Notes under the pieces: generated by a model | What the model was told of the DNA's origin: nothing | Database searches by the model: none | Seen by the model: only the letters and a program-made list of their open reading frames with translations | Part shown: positions 1-8,613 of the stretch, piece after piece | Position numbering within the stretch: the stretch's first letter is position 1 | Layout of the letters: every line of letters starts with the position of its first letter | Translations under genes and position numbers: made by a program | Assembly: GCA_963702765.1 (NCBI GenBank) | Contig: CAVPEB010000062.1 | Span: 1-64,000, forward strand | Reading direction: 5' to 3' | DNA length: 64,000 nucleotides | From: DATMNR01 sp963702765 | Lineage (GTDB): Bacteria; Chloroflexota; Ktedonobacteria; Ktedonobacterales; Ktedonobacteraceae

Positions 1-1
1 G

Positions 2-505
2 GAAGACTGGATTCGAGATATCCCTGATTTCCCGCAAAAAGGGATACTCTTCAAGGATATTACGCCGTTGTTGCAAGATAAGGCTGCTTTTCATGCTGCG
101 ATGGATCGTCTCGCTGCTCACTATGCCGGTGCTGGAATTGAAGCTGTAGTTGGCGTAGAATCCCGTGGCTTTATTTTTGGCTCTGTGCTTGCATACTTAC
201 TGAACTGTGGATTCGTGCCTGTGCGTAAATTCGGCAAATTGCCTCATCAAACCGTGACAGTTGAATATGAATTGGAGTATGGCACGAACATCGTTGAAAT
301 CCATACCGATGCCATTAGACCAGGACAGCGTGTCTTAATTGTGGATGATCTGCTTGCTACTGGTGGCACAGTTTCAGCAGCAATGGAACTGGTTGAGAAG
401 TTGGGAGGACACATAGCGGGTATTGCTTTTCTGGTTGAACTGTCATTCCTCAGAGGCCGCGAGCAGCTTAAAGGCCACGATGTGTTCGCTTTGATAAAGT
501 ACTAA
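2..505 (+). CDS. apt: Adenine phosphoribosyltransferase, 5' end missing
   Basis: Purine-salvage enzyme converting adenine and PRPP to AMP in the cytoplasm. The frame is open from base 2, so the true start lies before the window; 167 residues are visible and the family is about 170-180, so only a few N-terminal residues are lost. The first visible residues (IRDIPDFPQKGILFKDITP) are the typical APRT N-terminus. The PRPP-binding signature VLIVDDLLATGGT lies near residue 115, and GVESRGFIFG marks the adenine-binding side. An internal TTG at 68 is not the start, because conserved sequence precedes it. A hairpin follows the stop. Identification is firm. Confidence 0.95.
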   Translation, partial: EDWIRDIPDFPQKGILFKDITPLLQDKAAFHAAMDRLAAHYAGAGIEAVVGVESRGFIFGSVLAYLLNCGFVPVRKFGKLPHQTVTVEYELEYGTNIVEIHTDAIRPGQRVLIVDDLLATGGTVSAAMELVEKLGGHIAGIAFLVELSFLRGREQLKGHDVFALIKY

Positions 506-513
506 ATCAGCAT

Positions 514-560
514 AAAAGGCTATATATTTCTGCTATCATAAGAGGAAATTATAGCCTTTT
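514..560 (+). terminator. Probable intrinsic terminator after apt
   Basis: The arms AAAGGCTATA and TATAGCCTTT enclose a loop of about 27 bases, and the right arm ends in a T run. It starts about ten bases past the apt stop codon. The mirrored A-rich left arm could also stop the convergent nitroreductase transcript. Confidence 0.55.
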
Positions 561-569
561 GCATGCTTA

Positions 570-1145
570 TTATTCCCATCCTGACCATGTAGTCTTCTGC
601 TTGAATGCTATGGGAATACGCTCTATTCGAGGAATGGCCGCGTAGCCAACATACAGAAAAGCGACAATCTGATCGCGTGGATCGAGATCAAACCATTCCT
701 TCACATGCGGATCTATGGCAGCGTCGCCTGTGCGCCACATACACGCAAGTCCCATCTCTTCAGCCGTCAATAGCATATTCTGAACAGCGGCTGAGGCCGC
801 TTCGATGTTGTCAAGTTCCGTTATATTCGGTTGCCTGGGAGCTTCAGACACTACAACAATGACGATAGGTGAACGAAGAGGTTTATTCCGTTCTTTATTC
901 AGTCTAGCCTGCGCATTCTCGCTACTGGTTTCTTCTAATCGATTGGCCAGGGACATTGCCATGACTGATCCGAGTTCTTCACGAGCACTTCCAGCCAGCA
1001 CGATGAATTTCCATGGTTGCGCATTATGATGGTTGGGTGCATGTGTTGCAGCCTCTAGTAGTACCTCTATCTGCTCGCGAGTTGGCCTTTCGGCAGTCAT
1101 CTTGCCAATACTTCGCCGTCGCTTAATTAAATCGAATACCTGCAT
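570..1145 (-). CDS. Nitroreductase-family flavoprotein
   Basis: A 191-residue single-domain protein of the FMN-dependent nitroreductase fold. The N-terminal FDLIKRRRSIGKM segment (residues 4-16) matches the family's phosphate-binding arginine region. APNHHNAQPWKFIVL (about 36-50) and the C-terminal EEMGLACMWRTG stretch (about 128-140) are typical conserved blocks. Such enzymes use NAD(P)H to reduce nitro-aromatics, quinones or related compounds; the substrate cannot be read from sequence. It resembles the YdjA/TdsD-like small branch by length. It is convergent with apt, and nothing nearby points to a pathway. Family assignment is firm, substrate unknown. Confidence 0.88.
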   Translation of the reverse strand: MQVFDLIKRRRSIGKMTAERPTREQIEVLLEAATHAPNHHNAQPWKFIVLAGSAREELGSVMAMSLANRLEETSSENAQARLNKERNKPLRSPIVIVVVSEAPRQPNITELDNIEAASAAVQNMLLTAEEMGLACMWRTGDAAIDPHVKEWFDLDPRDQIVAFLYVGYAAIPRIERIPIAFKQKTTWSGWE

Positions 1146-1295
1146 CTGTACCTTCTATCTTATGTCTTAATGTCTTGTTATCGATGATATCAAATCAAGT
1201 CAAGGTTCTCGGATTACGAGATGCACTGTTCTCAATCCAGCACTGCAACGACGCTCGACGCGTCTAATGCTGCGGACTCAGCAGTGCTATAAGGA

Positions 1296-4175
1296 CTACC
1301 CTGTATTGCGTAAACCTGCGGCAATGCCATTGATTGTCAAAAGAACTGCGTAGGTAAGACGTGCACGTTCATGTTCTTGTTCACTTGCACTTTGTAAATT
1401 GTCTTCATCGAGAAGGATAGGCCCTCCAAGCGCGCGCAGTTTACGTAGCAGCATGACCTGGAAGTAGCTCAATGGGTCGACATAAGGGTTTCGTAGGCGA
1501 ATTGAGCGTTGAAGCACAGGTGTGGCATCGAGCAATGCTTTTCCTCCCACAATCTTTAACACAATGTCCCTTGTACGCTCGTACTCCTCCAGAATTGTAT
1601 GTGATATCCGCTCGCGAAGTAACTCATCGTCGACAAGTGACGCGTAATCCTGTGCAATATACAAATCGGCTTTGGAGAGGGTCATCTGCAAATTATCCAG
1701 AAAGGCACGTAAGAAAGGCCAGGTATGGTACATCCGTTGTAAATCTTCCAACCGTCCCTCTTCCTCACTCACATACTCTTCGAGCGCTCCTCCTACGCCA
1801 TACCAGCTAGGCAATACATAACGGCTTTGCATCCAGGCGAAAACCCACGGAATCGCTCGTAGTTCCTCAATAGTATGTCCTTTAGATCTACGTGCTGGTC
1901 TTGAACCGATATTGAGCCAGCCTAGTTCAAGAATTGGCGTGGCTTGTTCAAAAAAGTGTAAAAAATCAGGATTATCATAGATCAGGCCGCGATAACGGGC
2001 ATACGCGCTTGTAGATAGTCGTTCCATCACCTGCGACCAGCGTTCAGGCTCATAAACAGATAATCCGGCCTTCTTCAACTTTTCATCAGGAAAGCTTGCT
2101 TGTGTTACACCGGCCACGACCAGTTCAAGGTTTCGTAGCGCGATGGCGGGTAGCCCATACTTGAACGAGAGCATTTCACCCTGTTCGGTGATTCGAATGC
2201 GCCCATTGACTGAACCAGGAGGTTGACCCAGAATAGCTTCATAAATAGGGCCACCGCCACGCCCAACTGCTCCTCCGCGACCATGAAAGATTGTTATGCC
2301 GATGGTAGAGCGTGTTCCAAGTTCGGTCAATCTGTGTTGTGCCAGGTATAGTTCCCAACTAGAGGTCAGAATACCCCCATCTTTACTACTATCGGAGTAA
2401 CCTAGCATAACCTGTTGCTGGCTATGGCATTTCTCTACATGTTCACGATAAATCGGGTGATTGAACGCATCTTCCAATATGGAGGTGCATGAACGCAAGT
2501 CACCGATAGTTTCAAAGAGCGGTACGATTGGAAGATCGGTAATGCCTGCTTCTTTACAAAAGAAAAGCACTTCTAACAGGTCGCTTACTGTACGTGCCAT
2601 GCTAATGATGTAGCAAGATATCGAGTTACTACCAAACTCATCGCGCGCTTCTGCAATCGCATCGAATGTTGCAAGTATGTGACTGGTCTCAGGACTCAGG
2701 TTCAATGTATGGCGTGGCAGAATACGCGGATCACGTAATAGCTCGTTCAGTATCACTATACGCGCTTCCTCATCCAGAGATCGATAATCATCTTGAAGCA
2801 AGCCTGTTACCTGTAGTAACTCGGACAGAGCACTTGCGTGGCGTTCGCTATGTTGCCGCACATCTAGCGCGACAAAATGGAAACCAAAGACCTGTACCTG
2901 TCGTATAAGTTTAGCCAACCTGCCAGATATCAGATCTTTCTCTCCATCAGCTTCCAGGCTCTCGAGCACCAATCTAAGATCACCAAAGAGCTCATCCGCC
3001 TGGTGATAGAAGTAGTAATCTTCTTTACTCTTGTTCCCCTCCAGAACTGTCAATGTCGTTCCGAGCCGCTTCCACATGAAGGACAGTTTCCGTCTATACG
3101 GCTCCTGTGCAGTTTGTGGCCCAAGTTCTCGATCATATTCAGGCATGCAGAGAGCGTCATGGGCAATTGACTGTTCTAATGCCTTGCTTACTGAACAATA
3201 TTTGAGTGATTGCGAGTATTCCTGTGCGAGACCTTCGATGGATAAACGATAGTGTTCAATCACTCGTGTCCGTTGCAAACGTAGTGCTTGTAAGAGTGTT
3301 TCAGGCCTTACATTAGGATTTCCGTCCTGGTCACCACCAATCCAGGAACCGAGGCGTAAAAATGGCGGAACAGTAACGTTCTCATCAGGGAAAAGTGAAC
3401 GCAAACGTTGTTCTAGCTCTTCATAGAGTTCGGGTACAACATTGAACAGGATTTCTTCGAGATAATAGAGCCCCATTTTAATTTCATCCAACGGCTCGAG
3501 ACGCACATGCCGGATGGAGTCAGTGCGCCACAGGAGATCAACTGTGCTTTCAATTTCACGTTGCCAGTTTGCTTGTTGAAGTTGAGGCATTTTTGCCTCG
3601 TGATCATGGGCCTCAAAAAGATCAGCTAACCGTCGAGATTTAATAATCAGGCTGCGGCGCGTGGCCTCTGTTGGATGCGCAGTAAAGACAAGCTCAATTG
3701 AAAGCTGATTCAGGAGTTCCTGGATAGTCGAACAATCCAGGTTATTCTTTTGGAAAAATTCGACGAGATACGCTAATGAGCCTCGTTGAGCGATAGGCTT
3801 ATCAGCTATTTCATACACATGACGTCGACGAATGCGATGATATTGCTCGGCTGTGTTGACAAGATGAAAATACACAGTAAATGCACGAATTACGTCGATC
3901 GCGGTATCTAGATCGCAATTCTCTACAATGTCTCTGATTTTCTTGTCTAATACAAGAATTTCTTCCTTGAGTTGTGTGTATTCTGGTTCAGATGCGTAAG
4001 CAAGGCGCTCAGAACAATCTCTGAGGCGCTTGCAGTTCTGCCTGAGCATCTCTTCTGTGTCAAAGACTTGAGATCCATCATGCAGTAATATAGCCCGACC
4101 AAGAGCATCTCCCAATGTGCGAATATCGCGGCGCAATGGTGCATCTTTTTCGGTGCGTTGTTCTTGTTCAGGCAT
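1296..4175 (-). CDS. ppc: Phosphoenolpyruvate carboxylase
   Basis: Carboxylates PEP with bicarbonate to give oxaloacetate, an anaplerotic feed to the TCA cycle. The 959-residue length matches bacterial PEPC. Visible hallmarks are the catalytic-histidine motif VFTAHPTEATRRS (His167), the LGSWIGGDQDGNPNV block, YSDSSKDGG and the glycine loop FHGRGGAVGRGGGP near residue 630. The extreme C-terminus GLRNTG is the invariant PEPC end, so the gene is full length. The ATG at 4175 gives the usual N-terminal extension. The gene stands alone. A perfect 18-bp palindrome lies about 40 bases upstream of the start and may be an operator. Confidence 0.97.
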   Translation of the reverse strand: MPEQEQRTEKDAPLRRDIRTLGDALGRAILLHDGSQVFDTEEMLRQNCKRLRDCSERLAYASEPEYTQLKEEILVLDKKIRDIVENCDLDTAIDVIRAFTVYFHLVNTAEQYHRIRRRHVYEIADKPIAQRGSLAYLVEFFQKNNLDCSTIQELLNQLSIELVFTAHPTEATRRSLIIKSRRLADLFEAHDHEAKMPQLQQANWQREIESTVDLLWRTDSIRHVRLEPLDEIKMGLYYLEEILFNVVPELYEELEQRLRSLFPDENVTVPPFLRLGSWIGGDQDGNPNVRPETLLQALRLQRTRVIEHYRLSIEGLAQEYSQSLKYCSVSKALEQSIAHDALCMPEYDRELGPQTAQEPYRRKLSFMWKRLGTTLTVLEGNKSKEDYYFYHQADELFGDLRLVLESLEADGEKDLISGRLAKLIRQVQVFGFHFVALDVRQHSERHASALSELLQVTGLLQDDYRSLDEEARIVILNELLRDPRILPRHTLNLSPETSHILATFDAIAEARDEFGSNSISCYIISMARTVSDLLEVLFFCKEAGITDLPIVPLFETIGDLRSCTSILEDAFNHPIYREHVEKCHSQQQVMLGYSDSSKDGGILTSSWELYLAQHRLTELGTRSTIGITIFHGRGGAVGRGGGPIYEAILGQPPGSVNGRIRITEQGEMLSFKYGLPAIALRNLELVVAGVTQASFPDEKLKKAGLSVYEPERWSQVMERLSTSAYARYRGLIYDNPDFLHFFEQATPILELGWLNIGSRPARRSKGHTIEELRAIPWVFAWMQSRYVLPSWYGVGGALEEYVSEEEGRLEDLQRMYHTWPFLRAFLDNLQMTLSKADLYIAQDYASLVDDELLRERISHTILEEYERTRDIVLKIVGGKALLDATPVLQRSIRLRNPYVDPLSYFQVMLLRKLRALGGPILLDEDNLQSASEQEHERARLTYAVLLTINGIAAGLRNTG

Positions 4176-4216
4176 GAAGAATTAAATTTCTGGTGCTTGG
4201 TTCTCTGTCATAGACA

Positions 4217-4234
4217 ATGTTTGTATACAAACAT
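4217..4234. promoter_or_regulatory. Perfect 18-bp palindrome upstream of ppc, candidate operator
   Basis: ATGTTTGTATACAAACAT reads identically on both strands. It lies between the ppc start codon (4175) and the stop of the upstream minus-strand gene at 4264. A weak TTGACT box at 4254-4259 (minus strand) precedes it. Symmetric AT-rich sites like this are typical for dimeric repressors such as TetR or GntR types, but no regulator is identified. Confidence 0.45.
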
Positions 4235-4263
4235 ATTACATGAATTAATTCAAAGTCAAGGTC

Positions 4264-5142
4264 TCAGTTCGTCACAGTAAAATCAACATGTTGAGCAAGA
4301 ACATGGTCGGTACATTGAGTCGAACTTGCCCAATAGAGTTCAACGTAAGCAGGACCAGCCCCACCATAAATTGAATAGCCATAGCTAGACTTGCTTGTTG
4401 CACTGACGGGGAGGCTAAAATTGGTGACTGGTTTGCTGTTGAGATACCAGATGAGGCAAACAGCACCAGCATGCCCATTAGGATGTACCTGGAAAGAGAC
4501 ATAGATGTTCTGACCAGTTTTAAACGTTGTGGTGATCTGTGAAGGTTGCAACGTCGTAGGATCTACGGTTGCTGACATCTGAGCATTATCAACGTATTGC
4601 TGCCCTGGATATGTGGTTGTCGTTTGAGAAGGGACAGCCGTGGTAGTTGGCGCGGTTGTGGGTGTAGAAGTAGATACATTTGACGTGCTTGTACTGGTTA
4701 TTGAGGTTGAATTACTCGAGTTCCCTCCAGGGAAGCCCGTAGCTGAAAAGTAAACGAAGACTAAGATCAAACTTCCTGCAAGTATGCATAAACCTGCCAG
4801 TATAAAGCCCAGTCTTGAATTGCGAGGGCCAGTTGAAGGTATGAATTGTGGAGGCGGGCTGGGCGAATATCCAGATTGGGAGACTTGCCCAGACCACATT
4901 TGCCCAGATTGTGGTTGTTGCAGTGGAGGTGAATAAACAGGAGGACCCTGCACATTTTGTTCCCATTGATAATTTGCAGAAGTCGTTACTCCTGCATCAA
5001 CAACTCCTGAACTTTCCCAATAAGTCTGTTGATAGTATGGCTGCTGGCTAGTTGAAGCTCCATCTGTGGCTGTTCCGCAGCGTGGACAGTTGGTTGGAGT
5101 ATGTGTTGGCGAAAGTGGTAATCCGCAACTTGAGCATTTCAT
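4264..5142 (-). CDS. Zinc-ribbon membrane protein with extracytoplasmic C-terminal domain
   Basis: 292 residues, function unknown. An N-terminal zinc ribbon (residues 3-22, CxxC...CPRCG) is followed by a Gln/Pro/Ser-rich disordered stretch and one transmembrane helix around residues 110-132 (LGFILAGLCILAGSLILVFV). A Ser/Thr-rich linker (about 140-175) leads to a beta-rich C-terminal domain of about 110 residues. The layout implies a cytoplasmic zinc ribbon, a single membrane pass and an exported domain on a flexible, possibly glycosylated stalk. The same plan recurs in the protein at 44770-46551, so this is a local family style. No catalytic motif is visible. Confidence 0.8.
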   Translation of the reverse strand: MKCSSCGLPLSPTHTPTNCPRCGTATDGASTSQQPYYQQTYWESSGVVDAGVTTSANYQWEQNVQGPPVYSPPLQQPQSGQMWSGQVSQSGYSPSPPPQFIPSTGPRNSRLGFILAGLCILAGSLILVFVYFSATGFPGGNSSNSTSITSTSTSNVSTSTPTTAPTTTAVPSQTTTTYPGQQYVDNAQMSATVDPTTLQPSQITTTFKTGQNIYVSFQVHPNGHAGAVCLIWYLNSKPVTNFSLPVSATSKSSYGYSIYGGAGPAYVELYWASSTQCTDHVLAQHVDFTVTN

Positions 5143-5266
5143 GATTATCGTCTCACAAAGCTATTATGAACCTCATTGCCTATCTTTACTGTATTGAACG
5201 AAGTATGCGGATAGAAGTAAGTTATGTATAGCTGAATTGGCTATTACTGTCATATTGCTGACTTCC

Positions 5267-5295
5267 TTGACAGAAGAAAGTGTCCCACATACAAT
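5267..5295 (+). promoter_or_regulatory. Sigma-70-type promoter of the sensor kinase gene
   Basis: A perfect -35 TTGACA (5267-5272) and a -10 TACAAT (5290-5295) are separated by exactly 17 bases. The site sits about 35 bases before the kinase start codon. Confidence 0.65.
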
Positions 5296-5328
5296 AATGC
5301 TACCAAACGTATTGGACCAATAAGAAAA

Positions 5329-7458
5329 TTGCAGGAAAAAATCGTGATTCAAGATAGTGATGTAGAGCTGGTCGAGAAAATACTATCGCAACACATTGCC
5401 AGATTGCGGGCATCATTGCAACATGCCTCCGGTGAAATCTCCGGGCCAGAGGAGGGTAGCGATGCCTGGTTACTCCTCAATGCATTTATCAGTAACGACC
5501 GTCCAACCTTAATTGATCGCTTTGAACAGTCGGGTCGAGCACTGGCTGAACAAGGCGGAAAAATCGAGGCACGCATACATGGTCTGCAGTCTTACATCGA
5601 TGCACTTGCACACGCATGCAATGAGCTTTTCAACCAGGAAAAAGGACATTTGCATCTCTTAATTGAAGCAACATCACGTCTTTATCAACTGCAATCACTC
5701 TGCATATCGGCTCTTACACGTGGTTACCAGACAGTAATTGACCAGGCCATGCTCGAACGTCGGCATATGGAACAGCACCACGAACATCGTTTTCAGGCAT
5801 TACAACGTATCAATAGCATCAGTAATTCCACGATGGACCAGGATCAGACTCTCGAAGTCATTGCCGGAAAGGTGGCAGAAGAATTAGGAGCTGACTATTG
5901 TTCAATCTTCTATTATGACGAATTGCAACGTACATTGACTTTGCGAACAACCAATGGCCCTCGACCCCTGGGAGGAATGCACTATGTTTTGCATCTTGGA
6001 GAAGGCTATAGTGGTTGGGTAGCAGATAAAGGCACTCCCCTGCTCGTATATGATGCGCTCGCTGACGCAAATTTTGCTGTTGAAGCTCGCGCTTGCGGCC
6101 AGGAGTTTCGTGGACTCATATCAGTTCCCATTATTTTTTTCGGAAATGTAGAACGTTTGATAGGCGTCATAAGTCTTCAGACCTTCGAGCCGCGAGACTT
6201 TACAACGGAGGAGATAAATTTTGTTGAGGTTGTAGCTGGAATTATAGCTATAAATAGCGAAAATGGCAGGCTCTACGAGCAGACAGACGAACAACTGCGC
6301 CGCAAAGTGCATGAACTTTCTACTATCCACCGCGTAACTGGCATCATTACTTCGATCCTAGAATTGGATCGTGTACTCCAAATTATTACCACTCAAGCTG
6401 TCCAATTAAGTGGTGCTGAGCGGTCTTGTATCTTCGAACTGGACTCTGATAAACAGAATCTGCATATTGTAGCTCATTTTGGACTTGAAGGTGCCGATGT
6501 ACAAGGGGTTCAGGTCCGTGTTGGTCAATGCTGTGCCGGGCGTGCAGTTCAGGATGGCCGTCCCACAATGGCTATCGACTGTGTTCATAATGACGAGGGT
6601 TGTTTTCTTCATCAGGATCCTATGATTTCGTCTGAGATCCATTCTGTATTATGCGTGCCACTTGAGGTAAAGCGTAATATACTGGGATGTATCTGTATCT
6701 ATAGCAGCCATCGGCACCAATTAAGTCAAGAACAAATGCAACTTGTCGTCACATTTGCGAACGAAGCAGCAATTGCAATCGATAATGCCCGTTTATATGA
6801 AGAGACTCGTCGTGGATTGGAGCTGAAGTCTGCCTTACTTCGAGAACTTCATCATCGTGTTAAAAATAACCTTGCCACTGTTGCAAGTATTCTCTCTTTA
6901 CAACGCAGACGTACGAGATCGGCTGAAGTTCGCACAATTCTTGCTGAAAGTGTGAATCGGGTGCAAGGGTTAGCCGCAACGCATGATTTACTTTCACATG
7001 AGGATGTCAGTGAAGCGCGTGTAGATGATGTAGCTCGTAAAATTGTGGGCGTTGCCAATGCAAATCTGCCTCCCCCTGATTCGAAAATCACATTTGAGGT
7101 TACACCCTGTGCTGTTGTCATTCCGTCCCGTGCTGTTGCCATTCTCGCACTCGTATTGAATGAAATGGTCTCGAATGCAATTAAACATGGAATGAAAGGG
7201 ATCAGGGTGGGAACGGTAACAATAAGAGGACGGGAAGAGGATGGCCTGGTTATCGTTGAGGTTCTTGATACTGGAAATGGTCCGCCTATATCAAAATCTT
7301 TTGAAGAAGATGACAGTGAAGGTCTGGGTCTTTCGCTTATACGAAATCTTATGGGAGATATTGGTGGGGAATTTACACTGCGACGCACTATTGAAATCCC
7401 TCCTCGCACCTGTGCGGAAGTACGCTTCCCATTGATCAGAAGGACGCTACATTCCTGA
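5329..7458 (+). CDS. GAF-GAF sensor histidine kinase of the HisKA_2 type
   Basis: 709-residue soluble two-component sensor with no membrane helix. After a helical N-terminal region (1-160) come two GAF domains (about 165-310 and 335-485), which bind small ligands or sense redox or light state. The dimerisation/phosphoacceptor segment ELHHRVKNNL (about residues 506-515) is the HisKA_2/HWE-like signature; one of the two histidines 508/509 is the phosphorylation site. The ATPase domain shows the N box NEMVSNAIKHGM, a D-x-G motif in VLDTGNG, and GLGLSLIRNLMG. The chosen start is TTG at 5329 and GTG at 5344 is an alternative. No response regulator is adjacent, so the partner is unknown. Confidence 0.92.
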   Translation: MQEKIVIQDSDVELVEKILSQHIARLRASLQHASGEISGPEEGSDAWLLLNAFISNDRPTLIDRFEQSGRALAEQGGKIEARIHGLQSYIDALAHACNELFNQEKGHLHLLIEATSRLYQLQSLCISALTRGYQTVIDQAMLERRHMEQHHEHRFQALQRINSISNSTMDQDQTLEVIAGKVAEELGADYCSIFYYDELQRTLTLRTTNGPRPLGGMHYVLHLGEGYSGWVADKGTPLLVYDALADANFAVEARACGQEFRGLISVPIIFFGNVERLIGVISLQTFEPRDFTTEEINFVEVVAGIIAINSENGRLYEQTDEQLRRKVHELSTIHRVTGIITSILELDRVLQIITTQAVQLSGAERSCIFELDSDKQNLHIVAHFGLEGADVQGVQVRVGQCCAGRAVQDGRPTMAIDCVHNDEGCFLHQDPMISSEIHSVLCVPLEVKRNILGCICIYSSHRHQLSQEQMQLVVTFANEAAIAIDNARLYEETRRGLELKSALLRELHHRVKNNLATVASILSLQRRRTRSAEVRTILAESVNRVQGLAATHDLLSHEDVSEARVDDVARKIVGVANANLPPPDSKITFEVTPCAVVIPSRAVAILALVLNEMVSNAIKHGMKGIRVGTVTIRGREEDGLVIVEVLDTGNGPPISKSFEEDDSEGLGLSLIRNLMGDIGGEFTLRRTIEIPPRTCAEVRFPLIRRTLHS

Positions 7459-7478
7459 AACTCTAGCGAAGTTTTCGA

Positions 7479-8582
7479 CTATGTTCTCAGTATGTAACCG
7501 CATTTTATGCAGAAACGATCTTTGACTTTGTTTTTATTGTGGCAATTGGGACATTGATTGAGCAGCGAACCACAACGCGTGCAGAAATATACATCAGGCT
7601 TGTTGGGGCCTTCACAATTGGGACATAAGTAAAGCGGTGATGTCGGTGCGTGAACAATTGAGGCGGGTCGAAGAGTTGATCCCTGATATACATCTGTTCT
7701 TCCTGTTGCCTGTACAGCCTGTTCAAGAGCTTTAGCTAAATCACTGGCATATTGATAGCGATACTCGGGATTTTTTTGGAGCGCAGTGAGGATAACATCT
7801 CGAACAGGGTCTGGTATCTCGCGGTTGAACTGTCGCGGATCAGGTGGTTCCTGGTATATATGGCTATGAGCTATAGCATGGTAGTTATCTCCGATAAATG
7901 GTGTACGCCCGGTCAATGTTTCGTACAACATGATACCGAGTGCGTAGATATCAGCTCGCCGGTCTACGTTTTCTCCTTTACATTGTTCTGGCGACATATA
8001 CTCAGGTGTTCCCACTCCTGCTCCTGGACGTGTTAAACCATTGCTACTTTCAAGTACTTTTGCGATACCAAAATCAGAAAGAATAGGGCGGTTCGTGAAA
8101 TCCATCAATACATTGACCGGCTTGATATCTCGATGAATGATGCCTTTTTCATGGGCATAGGTGAGTGCGCTTGCAAGTTGCTGGAAGATTTGGTTCGTTT
8201 GCTTGATACTCATTGTACCCGAGTCATCACGGCCATTTTGATTGCTCATACTCGACGGGTTTCGCAATGAATCCAGAAGATGTTTCAGAGTGCCGCCATC
8301 GACCAACTGCATGACGATATAAAGATGCCCATCTTGTTCACTAAAATCATGTATTGTTACAATATTGGGATGAGAAAGTCGAGCGACGAGTCTCGCTTCG
8401 AGGTTGAATCGTTCAACAAAATTGCGATCTGTTGCATACCAAGGTGGAAGAACCTTGACCGCAACCTCACGATCAAGATTCTCCTGATTAGCCCTGTAGA
8501 CTCGCGCCATGCCTCCCTGGCCAAGAGGGGCAAGTATTTTATATTTACCCAGAAAGGTACCAATCAGGGGATCTTGTTGCAT
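7479..8582 (-). CDS. Ser/Thr protein kinase with two C-terminal zinc ribbons
   Basis: 367-residue PknB-like kinase. The catalytic domain spans about 10-275 with glycine loop GQGGMARVY, lysine in AVKVL, catalytic loop HRDIKPVNVL, DFG in LSDFGIAKV and the activation-segment end GTPEYMSPEQ, so it should be active. Two zinc ribbons follow (about 318-336 and 343-361, each CPNC...C..CG), replacing the transmembrane plus PASTA tail of classical PknB; no membrane helix is seen. It lies head-to-tail with the FHA protein and kinase-FHA gene upstream on the same strand, which suggests a phospho-signalling module in which FHA domains read phosphothreonines made by these kinases (inference). Confidence 0.93.
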   Translation of the reverse strand: MQQDPLIGTFLGKYKILAPLGQGGMARVYRANQENLDREVAVKVLPPWYATDRNFVERFNLEARLVARLSHPNIVTIHDFSEQDGHLYIVMQLVDGGTLKHLLDSLRNPSSMSNQNGRDDSGTMSIKQTNQIFQQLASALTYAHEKGIIHRDIKPVNVLMDFTNRPILSDFGIAKVLESSNGLTRPGAGVGTPEYMSPEQCKGENVDRRADIYALGIMLYETLTGRTPFIGDNYHAIAHSHIYQEPPDPRQFNREIPDPVRDVILTALQKNPEYRYQYASDLAKALEQAVQATGRTDVYQGSTLRPASIVHAPTSPLYLCPNCEGPNKPDVYFCTRCGSLLNQCPNCHNKNKVKDRFCIKCGYILRT

Positions 8583-8613
8583 AACCTGGTAAGTGTCCCC
8601 CTAACTGTGCAAA

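Noticed and set aside
6852..7409. 185-codon minus-strand frame antisense to the sensor kinase
   Set aside because: It lies entirely inside the HisKA_2/ATPase coding region, whose motifs are certain, and its product is low-complexity Ser/Thr/Arg, typical of a shadow frame.
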